From JBFAPK01 sp040676675 (GTDB lineage: Bacteria > Actinomycetota > Actinomycetes > Mycobacteriales > Micromonosporaceae), in the NCBI RefSeq assembly GCF_040676675.1, contig NZ_JBFAPK010000039.1, forward strand, positions 17,529 to 81,528: a stretch of 64,000 bases of DNA, in the 5' to 3' direction. Made by a program: the position numbers and the translations under genes. Under the pieces are notes generated by a model. The model was not told where the DNA came from and ran no database searches. It saw only the letters and a list, made by a program, of their open reading frames with translations. Of this stretch, positions 50,234 through 60,000 are shown one piece after another (the first letter of the stretch is position 1; every line of letters begins with the position of its first letter).

Positions 50234-50545
50234 GTGAGGAACTACGACGACGACTGGAGCGACGACCAGCGCGGTCTGTACGACGAGTCCTACGACATCG
50301 GCGAGGCGTGGGCGAAGGACCCGGACACCTCGTCGGACGAGCTGCAAGACGTGATCAACATGGCCGAGGCGGACGACGACGAGCTCGGCGACATGGAACT
50401 GACCCACCCGGCGCTGGTCGACGCGGTCGCGAACGCCACCGGTGAGCTGCAGGACAGCATCACGGCGGATCGGGACGACCCCGCGTTCCGCGGCTTCACC
50501 GACGGCGTGCGCGACGGGGCCGAGGCCGACGTCTTCGGCCTCTGA
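50234..50545 (+). CDS. small acidic protein of unknown function
   Basis: The 103-residue product is strongly acidic (NYDDDWSDDQRGLYDESYDI, DTSSDELQDVINMAEADDDE) and contains no membrane segment or Cys. I used GTG 50234 with AAGGGG upstream; an in-frame Arg-rich extension to 50132 exists but has opposite charge and looks non-coding. It is divergent from the DUF4419 gene. No family recognised. Confidence 0.6.
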   Translation: MRNYDDDWSDDQRGLYDESYDIGEAWAKDPDTSSDELQDVINMAEADDDELGDMELTHPALVDAVANATGELQDSITADRDDPAFRGFTDGVRDGAEADVFGL

Positions 50546-50776
50546 CGACTCCGCGCGCTGACGACTCCGCGCGCTGGCGTCTTCGGGCACCGGCCCAGGT
50601 GTCCGCCGGGCAGGGTGGCCGTCGGTCAGGACCTGCCCGGCCGGCGCGGCGGCGTCGGTGGTACACGGGAGACGTTATCGGAGCCGAACACGTCGCTGGC
50701 GTACCACCGACGGCGGGATGAGTGTCGTCGGCGCCGTTCACGCCGTGCTCGGGCGCATGGTCGTTGTCGACGCGCC

Positions 50777-50835
50777 GTCACCTGAACGTCAGAGGCGCTA
50801 TCCGTGGCCGGTAGCGCCTCTGACGTTCAGGTGAC
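50777..50835. terminator. 24-bp perfect hairpin
   Basis: Arms 50777-50800 and 50812-50835 pair over 24 bases without mismatch (outer GTCACCTGAACGTCAGAGGC) around an 11-base loop. It lies in the 305-base gap 50546-50850 between convergent genes. I see nothing else in that gap. Confidence 0.75.
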
Positions 50836-50850
50836 CGGGTAGTGCGGTGG

Positions 50851-51453
50851 TCAGCCCGCCTTGCGTACGCGGTAGGCCAGGTGGGTGACGCCCTTGCCCT
50901 CGACCACCCGCGTCGGCCCCTCCAGCTGTACGGGTGCGATCTTGAGCCCGGCGAAGAACGGGATGCCGTCGCCGAGCAGGACGGGTACGAGGTCGACGTG
51001 GACCTCGTCGAGCAGCCCGGCCTCGATGACCTGCGTCGCGATCGTGCCGCCGTTCACCCCGACCTCCTTGTCACCGGCGAGGGACCTCGCCTTGTCGATC
51101 GCGCTCTCGATGCCGTCGGTGACGAACGCGAACGAGTCGTTCTCACCCGCCCACCCGTCCGGCACGGTGTGCGTGACGACGACCACGGGCACGTCCATCG
51201 GGTGCCGGCCGCCCCAGCCGTTGGTCATGTCGAACAGCCGCCGGCCCACGACCAGCGCCCCCGTACGCTCGCGCAGCTCGCGCAGGTGTTCAGCGCTCGC
51301 CGCCGAGGTACGCATCGTCATCTCGGGGTTCGCCGTCGCCGTCTCGACGTCGCCGTTGCCGTACCACTGGAAGAGGTACTCGAACCCGCCGTGCGACGCG
51401 TCGGCGATGTACCCGTCCAGCGACATGGTCGCCCCGGTCGTGACCTTCGTCAT
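50851..51453 (-). CDS. dihydrofolate reductase-family protein (RibD C-terminal type)
   Basis: This is a 200-residue member of the RibD/DHFR-like reductases: TMSLDGYIAD near the N-terminus, GALVVGRRLFDMTNGWGG (about 65-82), VGVNGGTIATQVIEAGLLDEV (about 127-147) and LVPVLLGDGIPFF. These small NADPH-dependent enzymes are widespread in actinobacteria and rarely characterised; true folate reduction is unlikely. GAGGAG supports the ATG. Isolated gene. Confidence 0.88.
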   Translation of the reverse strand: MTKVTTGATMSLDGYIADASHGGFEYLFQWYGNGDVETATANPEMTMRTSAASAEHLRELRERTGALVVGRRLFDMTNGWGGRHPMDVPVVVVTHTVPDGWAGENDSFAFVTDGIESAIDKARSLAGDKEVGVNGGTIATQVIEAGLLDEVHVDLVPVLLGDGIPFFAGLKIAPVQLEGPTRVVEGKGVTHLAYRVRKAG

Positions 51454-51591
51454 CGTTCCGCTCCTCGGTCTCCGTCGGCCCGCCGGTTCCCCCGGCCGGC
51501 CCTTCACCCGAGGGTCGAAGCTGGCGACGAGGATCTCGACAACCCTCCCGAGATTTTTTCCGCCAATTCCGTGGCTCCGTTCCCGCGCTGG

Positions 51592-52323
51592 TCAGCGGCG
51601 TGTGTACGGCTCGGCGGCGGCCCGACCGTGCTGCTCGCCGGGGGCCGGACCGTGCTGCTCGCCGGCGCCGCGGCTGCGGCGCGAGACGGCGTACGCGACG
51701 GCGCGGGTCCGCTGGATCAGGCCGGCCGGGAGCAGACCGGTGGGGTGGTTCCCGATCGGGTCGAACGCCAGTGCCGCGTCGGCGGTGGCGGGCAGGGGTT
51801 CGCGGAGCGTGGCCTGCCCGAACGGCACCCACCGGCCGGTGGCGCTCGCCGCCGAGAGTACGAACACCACGGCGCCGTCGCGGACCCGCGCGGCGACGGC
51901 GTCGAGGCGGGCCCCCAACGGCCGCGCCTCGGCGGAGAGGTAACACCGGCGACCGGCGCGGCGGTACGACAGGATGCTGCTGTACGGGCCGGCGAAGTCC
52001 CGGCGTGGCAGGGGCAGGTGTCGCAGCACCGGCGGCCGTCCCGCCGAGGAGACCAGCAGGTCCACCGGTCGGGTCGCGGTGTGGATGCGGATGGCGAGGC
52101 CGAGCACGTCCGGCCAGCCCTCCGGTGTGGGTACGCCCCGGGAGAGGCGGATCGTGGCCGGGAACCGTCCCGGCCCGGTCGCGACGTGCCCGGCCAACCC
52201 GCCCCAGAGTTCGACGTGGCCCTCGAAGGAGCGCCCGCGCGGATGCAACAGGCGCCCGCCGCGCCACCGGGACACGGCCCGCCCCAGGCTCTGGCCGAAC
52301 GAGGTCGCGGACCGGGTCCCCAC
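51592..52323 (-). CDS. catalase-fold protein (annotated elsewhere as phosphodiesterase), function unknown
   Basis: The roughly 243-residue protein contains LLHPRGRSFEGHVELWGG and PATIRLSRGVPTPEGWPDVLGLAIRI. This pattern is seen in actinobacterial proteins distantly related to catalases but without the haem ligands, often labelled phosphodiesterase on thin grounds. GTG 52323 has GAAGGGG upstream. Upstream sequence is a repeat tract, not coding. The C-terminus carries a small repeat (GEQHG). I assign the family with limited certainty. Confidence 0.6.
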   Translation of the reverse strand: MGTRSATSFGQSLGRAVSRWRGGRLLHPRGRSFEGHVELWGGLAGHVATGPGRFPATIRLSRGVPTPEGWPDVLGLAIRIHTATRPVDLLVSSAGRPPVLRHLPLPRRDFAGPYSSILSYRRAGRRCYLSAEARPLGARLDAVAARVRDGAVVFVLSAASATGRWVPFGQATLREPLPATADAALAFDPIGNHPTGLLPAGLIQRTRAVAYAVSRRSRGAGEQHGPAPGEQHGRAAAEPYTRR

Positions 52324-52412
52324 GCGCGTGCCCCTTCCGGTGTCGACGCCACGCCTGCCACGGGACCACGGGAGTTGTCTCTCCCGGATCCCTCGGGAAC
52401 CTCCTTCCCGGG

Positions 52413-52516
52413 ATTCCCGGCGACGAACGTCCCCTCGGCATTCCCGGCGACGAACGTCCCCTCGCTCCCCGGCTGCGAACGTCCCCTCGGTCCCCGGGAA
52501 CAAACGTCCCCTCGGC
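52413..52516. repeat. 25-27-bp imperfect tandem repeats upstream of the catalase-fold gene
   Basis: Four units share GAACGTCCCCTCGGC or close variants. Units 1 and 2 (27 bases each) are nearly identical and units 3-4 are 25 bases. They lie in the 243-base gap 52324-52566. No spacers of unique sequence are present, so it is not a CRISPR array. Confidence 0.85.
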
Positions 52517-52566
52517 ATTCCGGGCTACGGACCTCGCCTCGGCGCCGGGAGCGGACGCCCGCCCGC

Positions 52567-53511
52567 TCAGCGGGTCAGGCCCGGCCGCTCGGCGTGGCGG
52601 AGCCGGTCGCCCACGTCGGCCGGTACCGCTCCGGCGGTACGGCCGGCCGGCCGGCGGAGCCCGTCGAGCAGTTCGGCGGCGACCAGCCGGGTCAGCGACG
52701 GCACCAGGTCCGTGGACCGGCGCAGCAGCCACCGGCTCCCCTGGGTGGCCATCCACCGGACCCGCTGCCCCACCGTCGGCTCCGGGTTGGTCGCGGCCAG
52801 CCCCGGCAGCCGGGGCACCGGATGGCCGGCGTCGCGCAGGGCCAGCGCGAACCGGTACGCGAGCAGCCGGTGCCCGCGTTCGCTCGGGTGCAGCCGGTCG
52901 ACGCTCCAGTTGGTCCGCGCGTACACGGTGGCGTCGTCCCCCGGCGGGCCGGCCAGGTCGACGTGGAGAGTGCCGTGACCGGCGGCGATCTCGTCGAGTA
53001 CCGCGTTCAGCGCCGCCATCCGCCGCCCCAGCGGGCGGGCGAGCGCCCCCGGCAGCCCGAACATCCGGCCCGGGTCCGGCAGCCGCGCGGTCAGTACCGT
53101 GGCGCCGTTCGCCGTCAAGGCCCCGACGACCCCGGTGAGGGTGCGCCCGAGCGCGCCGGCGTCGAAGTCCCCCCGCAGGGTGTCGTTCATGCCCACCAGC
53201 ACCGACGCCAGCTCGGGGCGGAGCGTGAGCGCGACCGGCAGTTGCCGCTCGGCCACGTCGGCGATGCGCGCGCCGCTGACGGCGAGGTTGTGCAGCTCGA
53301 CGCGGCGCCCGGCGCCGGGTCGCCCGTCCGGCCGGACACCACCGCCCGGGCCAGCGTTGTCGTCCGGGCCCCCGTGTTCGTACGGGCGGGTCGCGCGGTC
53401 GTGGTCGAGCGCCTCCGCGAGGAGTACGGCCCAGCCGCGCCAGCCACCGCCGGGCATCGGATCACCGAACCCGCTGGTGACGGAGTCGCCGAGGGCGGCA
53501 AACCGAATCAT
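52567..53511 (-). CDS. SGNH/GDSL-family hydrolase
   Basis: This is a 314-residue esterase/lipase of the SGNH fold. Ser10 lies in LGDSVTSG (block I), VLVGMNDTL is block III with the Asn, and DRLHPS supplies the catalytic Asp and His. No signal peptide is evident. The middle contains a Pro/Gly-rich insertion (about 45-70). The substrate, probably an ester of a lipid or carbohydrate, is unknown. The ribosome site is weak. Repeat-rich DNA lies on both sides. Confidence 0.82.
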   Translation of the reverse strand: MIRFAALGDSVTSGFGDPMPGGGWRGWAVLLAEALDHDRATRPYEHGGPDDNAGPGGGVRPDGRPGAGRRVELHNLAVSGARIADVAERQLPVALTLRPELASVLVGMNDTLRGDFDAGALGRTLTGVVGALTANGATVLTARLPDPGRMFGLPGALARPLGRRMAALNAVLDEIAAGHGTLHVDLAGPPGDDATVYARTNWSVDRLHPSERGHRLLAYRFALALRDAGHPVPRLPGLAATNPEPTVGQRVRWMATQGSRWLLRRSTDLVPSLTRLVAAELLDGLRRPAGRTAGAVPADVGDRLRHAERPGLTR

Positions 53512-53712
53512 CGCCCGCCGCCGCGAATGATCGTCCTCGACACGCTGCCACCGTGCCGCCTCCGGAAATGCACAAGGTCACGTCGTCGTGACCGGGCGGC
53601 GAAGAGCGGGCGACAACGTGGCGGCACCGCCCGCCTCCACCGCCATCATCGCCCCGGCCCCGGGGGCCGGGGGCCGGGCGCCGGGCGCCGGGCCCCCGGA
53701 CCTCGGCCGCCA

Positions 53713-53822
53713 AGCGCCAGGCGTCACGCGCCAGGCGCCGGCCGCCAGCCGTCACGCGTCACGCGTCACGCGCCACGGGCCACGCATCAGGCGCCAGACG
53801 TGAGGCGCCACGCGTCAGGCGT
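53713..53822. repeat. degenerate short repeat tract
   Basis: Roughly a dozen 7-10-base units such as GCGCCAGGC, GCGTCACGC and GCGTCAGGC follow one another in the 303-base gap 53512-53814 and run into the last codons of the esterase gene. It resembles slipped-strand expansion. No gene was found in that gap. Confidence 0.75.
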
Positions 53823-55383
53823 CAGGCACGGTCGCCCAGAAGGCACAGCGGTGCTCGGCGCCGAAGTCGACCCGGCCGCTGCCGCCGGCCGCCAGCGTGC
53901 GGACGTACGGCACGGTGGCGTCCGCGCGGACCCGGGGCCAGCTCGTCGCGCCGGTCGCGGCGAACCGGGACCACTCGCGGACCATCTCGCCGGCCAGTTC
54001 CGGCTGCGCGGTACCGCGCAGCCAGACGATGCCGTCGAAGAGGTAGGGCAGTTCGTAGCCGTGGCTGGCGCCCCACGGGTACGCGTCGTCGAGCGCCGGA
54101 CCGTGCCGCTCGGCGAACTCGTAGCCGTAGACCGGGGTGTGCCGGGCGAGGAGCCGGTCGCCCGCGAGGGTCGGGCAGGCCCACATCCGGTCGGTGGCCA
54201 CGGCCGCCCAGGCCAGGCCGGGCCGGTCGGCGTAGGCGGCGACCGGGTACGCGGCGGCGACCCGCCCGGCCTGGTCTCCGAAGGCCGCGTCGAGGGCGGC
54301 GGCGTACTGCTCGGCGGTGTAGGGCAGCCACTCGTCGACGGCGCCGAGGAAGCCGCGGAACTCGTCGAGGTTGCTGCCCGACAGCACCGGTACCCGCCGG
54401 AACGCCCCGGCGCGCAGCGCGTCGGCCGGGTTCGCCGGCAGCACGGGATTTCCGTACGCGGGCAGCGCGAACGCCGCCTGCCCGACGCCGGTGGTGGCGG
54501 CGATCAGCTCGTCGCGGCCGACGGCCCGCAGGCAGGCCAGGGTCTCCGGGTCGTCCTCGGCGCAGCCCAGCTCGCCGGCGAGCCGGTGCCCGGCGGTCTC
54601 CAGCGCGGCCCGGTCCGTCCACTGCGAACCGGCCGGCAGCCCGAAGAAGAGCCCGGCCGGCCAGTCGAGCAGGCAGCTGCCCGACTGGATGATGGCCTTG
54701 TCGAAGAGCCCGGCCGCCGCCGGAGAGGTCAGCTGGGCGCAGACGCTGAGCCCGCCCGCGGACTGGCCGGCGAGCGTGACGTTGTGCGGGTCGCCCCCGA
54801 AGGCCGCGGCGTTGCGGCGCACCCAGCGCAGCGCGGCCTGCTGGTCCTGTAGCCCGAAGGTGCCGGAGCCGGCCAGCCCCGGCAGTCCGAAGTAGCCGAA
54901 GACGCCGAGGCGGTAGTTGACGGTGACGACGACCGTGTCACCGGCCGCCGCGAGCCGACGCGCGTCGTAGGCGCTGCCGGTGCCGGTCTGGAAGCTGCCG
55001 CCGTGCAGCCAGACGATCACGGGACGGTCGCGGCCCGGCGCGGTGGGGGTGGTCACGTTCAGGTAGAGGCAGTCCTCGCGCGGGTCGACCACGGTCGGGT
55101 CCGCGCTGGGCTGTTGCGCGCAGGGCCGGCCCGGGGCCGTCGCGTCGCGTACCCCCGACCAGGGCGCGGGATCCTGCGGCGCGCGCCAGCGCAGCGCGCC
55201 GACGGGCGGCGCCGCGTACGGGATGCCCTGGAACGTACGGCGGTCGCCGTCGACCGTGCCGCGCAGCGTTCCGAGGTCGGTACGGACGACGGACCGGTCG
55301 GGGGTGGCGGGCGGTTCGTGGGCCGCCGGTCCGGTTACCGGTACGCCCATCAGCAGCGTGGCGGCGAGCGACAAGAGTCTCAT
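53815..55383 (-). CDS. secreted type-B carboxylesterase
   Basis: This is a 522-residue alpha/beta hydrolase of the carboxylesterase/lipase type. A signal peptide covers about 1-22. TFQGIPYAAPPVG, EDCLYLNV and VIVWLHGGSFQTG are typical blocks. Ser208 is the nucleophile in LAGQSAGG. The acid lies near SNLDEF and the His in ASHGYELPY. It hydrolyses esters outside the cell. I chose ATG 55383, with GGGAGG six bases upstream, over GTG 55389. A 26-base palindrome separates it from a divergent TetR gene. Confidence 0.9.
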   Translation of the reverse strand: MRLLSLAATLLMGVPVTGPAAHEPPATPDRSVVRTDLGTLRGTVDGDRRTFQGIPYAAPPVGALRWRAPQDPAPWSGVRDATAPGRPCAQQPSADPTVVDPREDCLYLNVTTPTAPGRDRPVIVWLHGGSFQTGTGSAYDARRLAAAGDTVVVTVNYRLGVFGYFGLPGLAGSGTFGLQDQQAALRWVRRNAAAFGGDPHNVTLAGQSAGGLSVCAQLTSPAAAGLFDKAIIQSGSCLLDWPAGLFFGLPAGSQWTDRAALETAGHRLAGELGCAEDDPETLACLRAVGRDELIAATTGVGQAAFALPAYGNPVLPANPADALRAGAFRRVPVLSGSNLDEFRGFLGAVDEWLPYTAEQYAAALDAAFGDQAGRVAAAYPVAAYADRPGLAWAAVATDRMWACPTLAGDRLLARHTPVYGYEFAERHGPALDDAYPWGASHGYELPYLFDGIVWLRGTAQPELAGEMVREWSRFAATGATSWPRVRADATVPYVRTLAAGGSGRVDFGAEHRCAFWATVPDA

Positions 55384-55396
55384 GAGCACCCTCCCG

Positions 55397-55422
55397 TTTT
55401 ATGGTGCAGCTGCATCATAAAA
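55397..55422. promoter_or_regulatory. 26-bp near-perfect TetR operator
   Basis: TTTTATGGTGCAGC-TGCATCATAAAA (26 bases) is palindromic except for one pair. It fills the centre of the 59-base gap between the esterase and TetR genes, overlapping where both promoters must lie. Confidence 0.8.
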
Positions 55423-55442
55423 CATCTGGAAGGCTCTCTGAG

Positions 55443-56090
55443 ATGCCGAAGCGCGTCGACCACGAGCAGCGACGACGCCAGATCGCGGCGGCGGTCTGGC
55501 GGATCGCCGCGACCCGGGGACTGCCCGCGGCGACCCTGCGCGAGGTCGCCGCCGAGGCCGGGGTGTCGATGCGGCTGGTGCAGTACTACTTCACGACCAA
55601 GGAGCAGTTGCTGGTCTACGCCTTCGAGCAGGGCGCGCGGTCGGCCGGCGAGCGCATGCGGGCCAGCTTCGCCGCCCTCGGGCGCCCGCCCGAGCCGGTC
55701 GACGTGGTACGGATCTGCCTGCTCGAACTGCTCCCGACCGACGAGGAGAGCCTGATGCTCGCCCGGGTGCACGCGGCCTACTACGCGGCGGCCCTCACCG
55801 ACGCGGCGCTGGCGAACGCGGACGCCGAGGACCCGCAGCAGCAGTTGGAGAACGTGCTCGCCACCCAACTACGCGCCGGTCAGGCGGCCGGCGACGTGCC
55901 CGCCGGCATCGACCCCGCGCTGGAGGCCCGCGGGCTGGCCGCGCTCGCCGCCGGGCTCTCCTCGATCATGCTGGTCGGCGGTCGCACCGCCGAGGACGCG
56001 ATCGCGCTGGTCCGGTACCACGTGGACCGCCTCTTCCCCGGTGCCGCCGCCGACTCCTGGGCCGGCTCCGGCCCGGACGCGGACCGCTGA
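55443..56090 (+). CDS. TetR-family regulator of the divergent esterase
   Basis: This is a 215-residue regulator: RRRQIAAAVWRIAATRGLPA and EVAAEAGVSMRLVQYYFTTKEQLL form the DNA-binding domain, and the helical remainder resembles BetI-type C-terminal domains. ATG 55443 follows GGAAGG. The shared palindrome suggests that it represses both itself and the secreted esterase until a substrate or product binds. Confidence 0.88.
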   Translation: MPKRVDHEQRRRQIAAAVWRIAATRGLPAATLREVAAEAGVSMRLVQYYFTTKEQLLVYAFEQGARSAGERMRASFAALGRPPEPVDVVRICLLELLPTDEESLMLARVHAAYYAAALTDAALANADAEDPQQQLENVLATQLRAGQAAGDVPAGIDPALEARGLAALAAGLSSIMLVGGRTAEDAIALVRYHVDRLFPGAAADSWAGSGPDADR

Positions 56091-56145
56091 CGGCCGCGCC
56101 GCCGGCGGGTGACGGGCGCCGCGCGCCCCGGTCCGCCGGGCAGCG

Positions 56146-56550
56146 TCAGCCCGCGCGCGCCGCCCGCCGGGCCGGCGCCGTCTTGCGCGGGGTGGCGGCC
56201 TGCTTCGCCGGCGTACGGTTGGCCTGCTTCGTGGCGGTGGCCTTCTTCCCCGGTACCCGCTTGGACGGCGCGGTCCGCTTCGCGGGGGCGGCCTTCTTCG
56301 CGGCCTTCGCCGCGGTGCCCGGGCTCTTCCGCGGACTCTTCGCCGCGGTCGCGCCGGTGGCGCGCTTCGTGGCGGTGGCGACCTTCTTCGCCGCCGCCGT
56401 CGCCCGTCCGGGGGCCTTCTTCGCGCCGGTGGCCTTGCGGGCGGCCTTGGGCCGGGTGGCCGTACCCCTGGTGCCCCCGCGCCCGTCCGGGGCCCGTCTC
56501 GGCTCGGTCTTGGTCGACCGGGCGGGGGTCCCTCGTCGGTCGTTGGCCAT
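56146..56550 (-). CDS. histone H1-like basic protein
   Basis: The 134-residue product is almost wholly Lys, Ala, Thr, Pro and Arg, with repeats such as KKA, AAKKV and PAKR, like the tails of eukaryotic H1, chlamydial Hc1 or actinobacterial HU-type extensions. There is no folded domain. Such proteins bind DNA non-specifically and compact the nucleoid. GAGGAGGAG supports the ATG. It is convergent with the TetR gene. Confidence 0.75.
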   Translation of the reverse strand: MANDRRGTPARSTKTEPRRAPDGRGGTRGTATRPKAARKATGAKKAPGRATAAAKKVATATKRATGATAAKSPRKSPGTAAKAAKKAAPAKRTAPSKRVPGKKATATKQANRTPAKQAATPRKTAPARRAARAG

Positions 56551-56625
56551 CGCGCTCCTCCTCGTCCGGCGGCGAACGTGACTCCCCTCGACCTCGGTTC
56601 CTAAACACCCGCCCAGAACGAAAAG

Positions 56626-56662
56626 ACGCCGGCCCGGGACCGATGCGGTCCCGGGCCGGCGT
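56626..56662 (-). terminator. 17-bp hairpin with T-rich tail
   Basis: ACGCCGGCCCGGGACCG (56626-56642) and its complement (56646-56662) form a perfect stem with a three-base loop. On the minus strand it is followed by CTTTTCGTT, as in an intrinsic terminator. No gene that would use it is apparent in the 490-base gap 56551-57040, so its role is unclear. Confidence 0.6.
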
Positions 56663-57040
56663 GCGGGGACGCCCGCCACCATGGCCGTGCCGACCGGACC
56701 GGGGCAGGCGTAGTCGATGGTCGCGCCGCTGCGGACCGGGTCGCCCGGGGGCGTGACGGAGCCGGCGCGAGGGCGGTCGCGGCGGCGCCGCGCGGCCGAT
56801 GTCCGGGTGCGGACAAGGAGGACGCCCCAGGTGACGGGGTACGAGGTGCGCCGGAGACGCGACCGGCAGGGAACTCTGCCGAGCGTTCGCAAACCCACAG
56901 GCATACCCCAGTGAGCAGCAGGGGGTGCGGACGTGAACAATCAGTTGATCAACCGCGTGCGGAGGCCGGCGAGCGGGGACGTACCCGGACGCAACGGCCA
57001 CCGCCTCGGCGCGCCGGGCCTCCACTGAGAACCTGCGATC

Positions 57041-60000
57041 ATGTTGCGCATGACAAGCGGGTTCGGTCGGATCCTCATCTCGTACGCCCCCGACAGCGCC
57101 GCGCACGTGGACGCCGTCCGGGACCTCTGGGTCGTGCTGCGCGCCGCGGGGCTGGACGCGAACCTGCTCCCGGCGTCCGCCGAGCCGGCCGGCAGCGGAC
57201 CGGCCGGCAGCGGACCGGCCGGCCCGGCGCCGGACTCCGTCGACCCGGACTCGGCCGACCCGGACATTGCCGAGGCCGACCTGGACACTGCCGAGCTGGA
57301 CTCCGCCGACGTCGTGCTGCTCGTCGGCTCGCCGCTCTACCGCGACGTGGCGGCCGGCGCGGGTCCCGGGCGCTGGCGGACGATCCACGCGATCGGGGAC
57401 CGGGTGGCCGGGGACGAGAAGTTCGCCGCCGCCGTACTGCCGGTCGTGCTGCCCGGAACGTCCGTGGACGACCTGCCGGCCTTCCTCGCCGCGCACCCCG
57501 GCCCGCGGCACCGCCTGCGCGGGCTCGGCGGGCGGGGCGTCGCCGCGCTGGTCGAGGAGCTGCACGGCCGCTGCGGCTCGATGGGCCCCGCGCCCCGGCA
57601 CGAGCTGCGCCTCGACGTCAGCGTGGTGCAGAGCCGGGTGCGCGCCACCGCCACGCTCGCCGGGACCGTGCTGTGCCGGCGCGACGAACCGCTGCCCTTC
57701 GGCCGGGACGAGGTCTGGTCGCTGCTGGACCTGCCCGACGCCGAAGCCCGGCTGGCGCGGCTGGGGCAGCGGCTGTCGGCGGCCCTCTTCGACACCGACT
57801 CCCTCGACCAGCTCACCACGCTCGTCACGGCCGCCGTGGACGGTACGGTGATCGATGTCGTGGTCGACGCGGACGGGCCGGCCCACGAGTTGCCGTTCGA
57901 GCTGATCCGCCTCACCGACCAGCGCGTGCTCGCCACCGTCGACGGGGTCCGCTTCACCCGGACCGTCGCGGGCGTACCGGCGCTGGCCCACCCGCCGAGG
58001 CCCGGACCGCTGAAGATCCTGGTCGCCGTGGGCGCGCCCGAACGCACCGACAACCCGCCACTGGACGTCGAGGCCGAGCTGCAGGCGATCGTCGACGTGG
58101 TCGGTGGCCTCGGCCGGGCCGAGATCACCATCCTGGAGGTGGCCGGCCCGCAGGAGATCGCCGAGGCGCTGCGCCGCGACGCGTACCACGTGCTGCACCT
58201 GTCGGCGCACGGCTCCCCGTACGGGGTCGAGCTGGCCGACCGGGACGGCAACGCGGTCGACGTGCAGGCCGCCGACCTGGTACGCGTGCTGCGGCGGGGT
58301 GGCCGGCCACTGCCGCTGATCGTGCTCTCCAGCTGCGGCGGCGCCGCCGACGCCGACACGGGGCTCGCGACGACCCTGCTGCGGCACGGCGCCGACCGGG
58401 TCATCGCGATGCAGACCACGGTGAGCGACCCGTACGCCACCGGCCTGCTCTCCCGCGTCTACCGCCGGCTGGCCGAGGAGAATCCCCCGGTCGCCGCGGC
58501 ACTCGCCACCGCCCGGGCGGAGCTGTTCGAGGAAGCGGTACGCGCCGGCACGCCGAGCCGGCCCGAGTACGCCGTGCCGACCCTCTTCGCCGCCTCGGAC
58601 GGACCGCTCTGGGACGCGGCGGCGCCACCCGTACCGCTGAGCAACCCCACCGAGTTGCCCACCGGCGCCGGGGTGCGCGAGCTGCTGCTCGGCGAGCTGA
58701 TCGGGCGGCGCGCGCAGCTGCGGGTCGTGTCGCAGACCCTGCGCGACGAGACCCCGGCGACCGGCGAGTCAGCGCTGGTCAACGGGGTGGTGCTGACCGG
58801 CGTCGCCGGGATCGGCAAGACGGCGCTGGCCGGCCGGGCGGTCAACCGGCTCCGCGACGACGTCGACGACCCGTGGTCGATCGTCGTACACACCGGCGTC
58901 TGGAACCCGCCCCGGCTCGTCGAAGACGTGGCCGCCACCGAGGCCGGCGCGGAGGTCCGGGACCACAGCGACCAGGCCGCTGCGCTCGCCGCGATCACCA
59001 ACGCGCTGCGGACCCGCCGCCTGCTGATCGTCTTCGACGACTTCGAGCAGAACCTTACGGTCGGCGGCGCCGACTTCCACGACCCGGGCTTCGCGGAGAT
59101 CTTCGAGGAGCTGTGCCGGGCGGCGGAGCGCGGAAAGATCCTGGTGACCAGCCGCCACCTGCCGCCGGGCGAGCTGCCGCTGCTGCACGTCGGGGTCCCG
59201 CCGCTGAGCGACGCCGAGGTACGTCGGCTGCTGCTGCGCCTGCCGGCGGTGCGGGCGCTCTCCCCCGACGACCGGGAGACGGTGGTACGGGCCGTCGGCG
59301 GGCACCCCCGGCTGCTGGAGTTCGTCGACGCCCTGCTGCACGGCGACGCCGGGCGGGCGCGGCTGCCCGAGGTGACCGAGCGGCTGCGCCGCCTCACCGG
59401 GCCGGCCGGCACCCCGGACGCCGCCCCGGCGCGCCAAGCGCCGACGGCGGCGAAAGCGCCGGCGCCCGAAGCGGGGACGGTGGCGGCGCCCGGCACCGAC
59501 GGGCGCGAGGCGGACGCGCCCGACCCGGCCGGGGCGACCCGGCGGGCGATCGCGCTGGCCGCCCGCGACATGCTGCTCGCTGAGCTGCTGGACCTGCTGA
59601 CCCCGGCCGAGCGCGAGACGCTGCACCAGGCGGCCGTGTCGCGGGTACCCGTTACCGCCGACGACCTCGCGTTCGCCCTGCTCGAACGGGAGCCGACCGG
59701 CGAGGACCGGGAGGCCGTCGCCGCACACCTGCGCCGGCTGTCCGGCCTCACCCTCGTCACCTCGAATCCGGCGGGAGCCCCCGGATCCCGAAATGCGGGC
59801 GAGGACGGGGTGCTCGTGGAGCCGTGGCTGCGCGACGCCCTCGCGGAGCCGCACGGCGAACGGCGCCTCGACCGGCACCGCCGCGCCGCGGCGATGTGTG
59901 ACCGGATCGTCGAGAGCGACCGAGGCGACTTCGCGACCCTCACCGAGGCCGTGCACCACCTGCGGGTCACCGGCCGCTTCGACGAGCTGGCCGCGTTCGC

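Noticed and set aside
52413..52516. Repeats considered as a CRISPR array
   Set aside because: Units are contiguous and diverged, with no spacer sequence.
56717..56914. 65-codon Arg-rich frame in the gap before the TIR/SEFIR-CHAT gene
   Set aside because: It has no ribosome site, and its composition is typical of non-coding GC-rich frames.
56933..57028. 31-codon frame directly before the TIR/SEFIR-CHAT gene
   Set aside because: It has a GTG start and a plausible GGGGG site, but no homology. Its end is rich in Gly, Arg and Pro, so it is most likely leader DNA.
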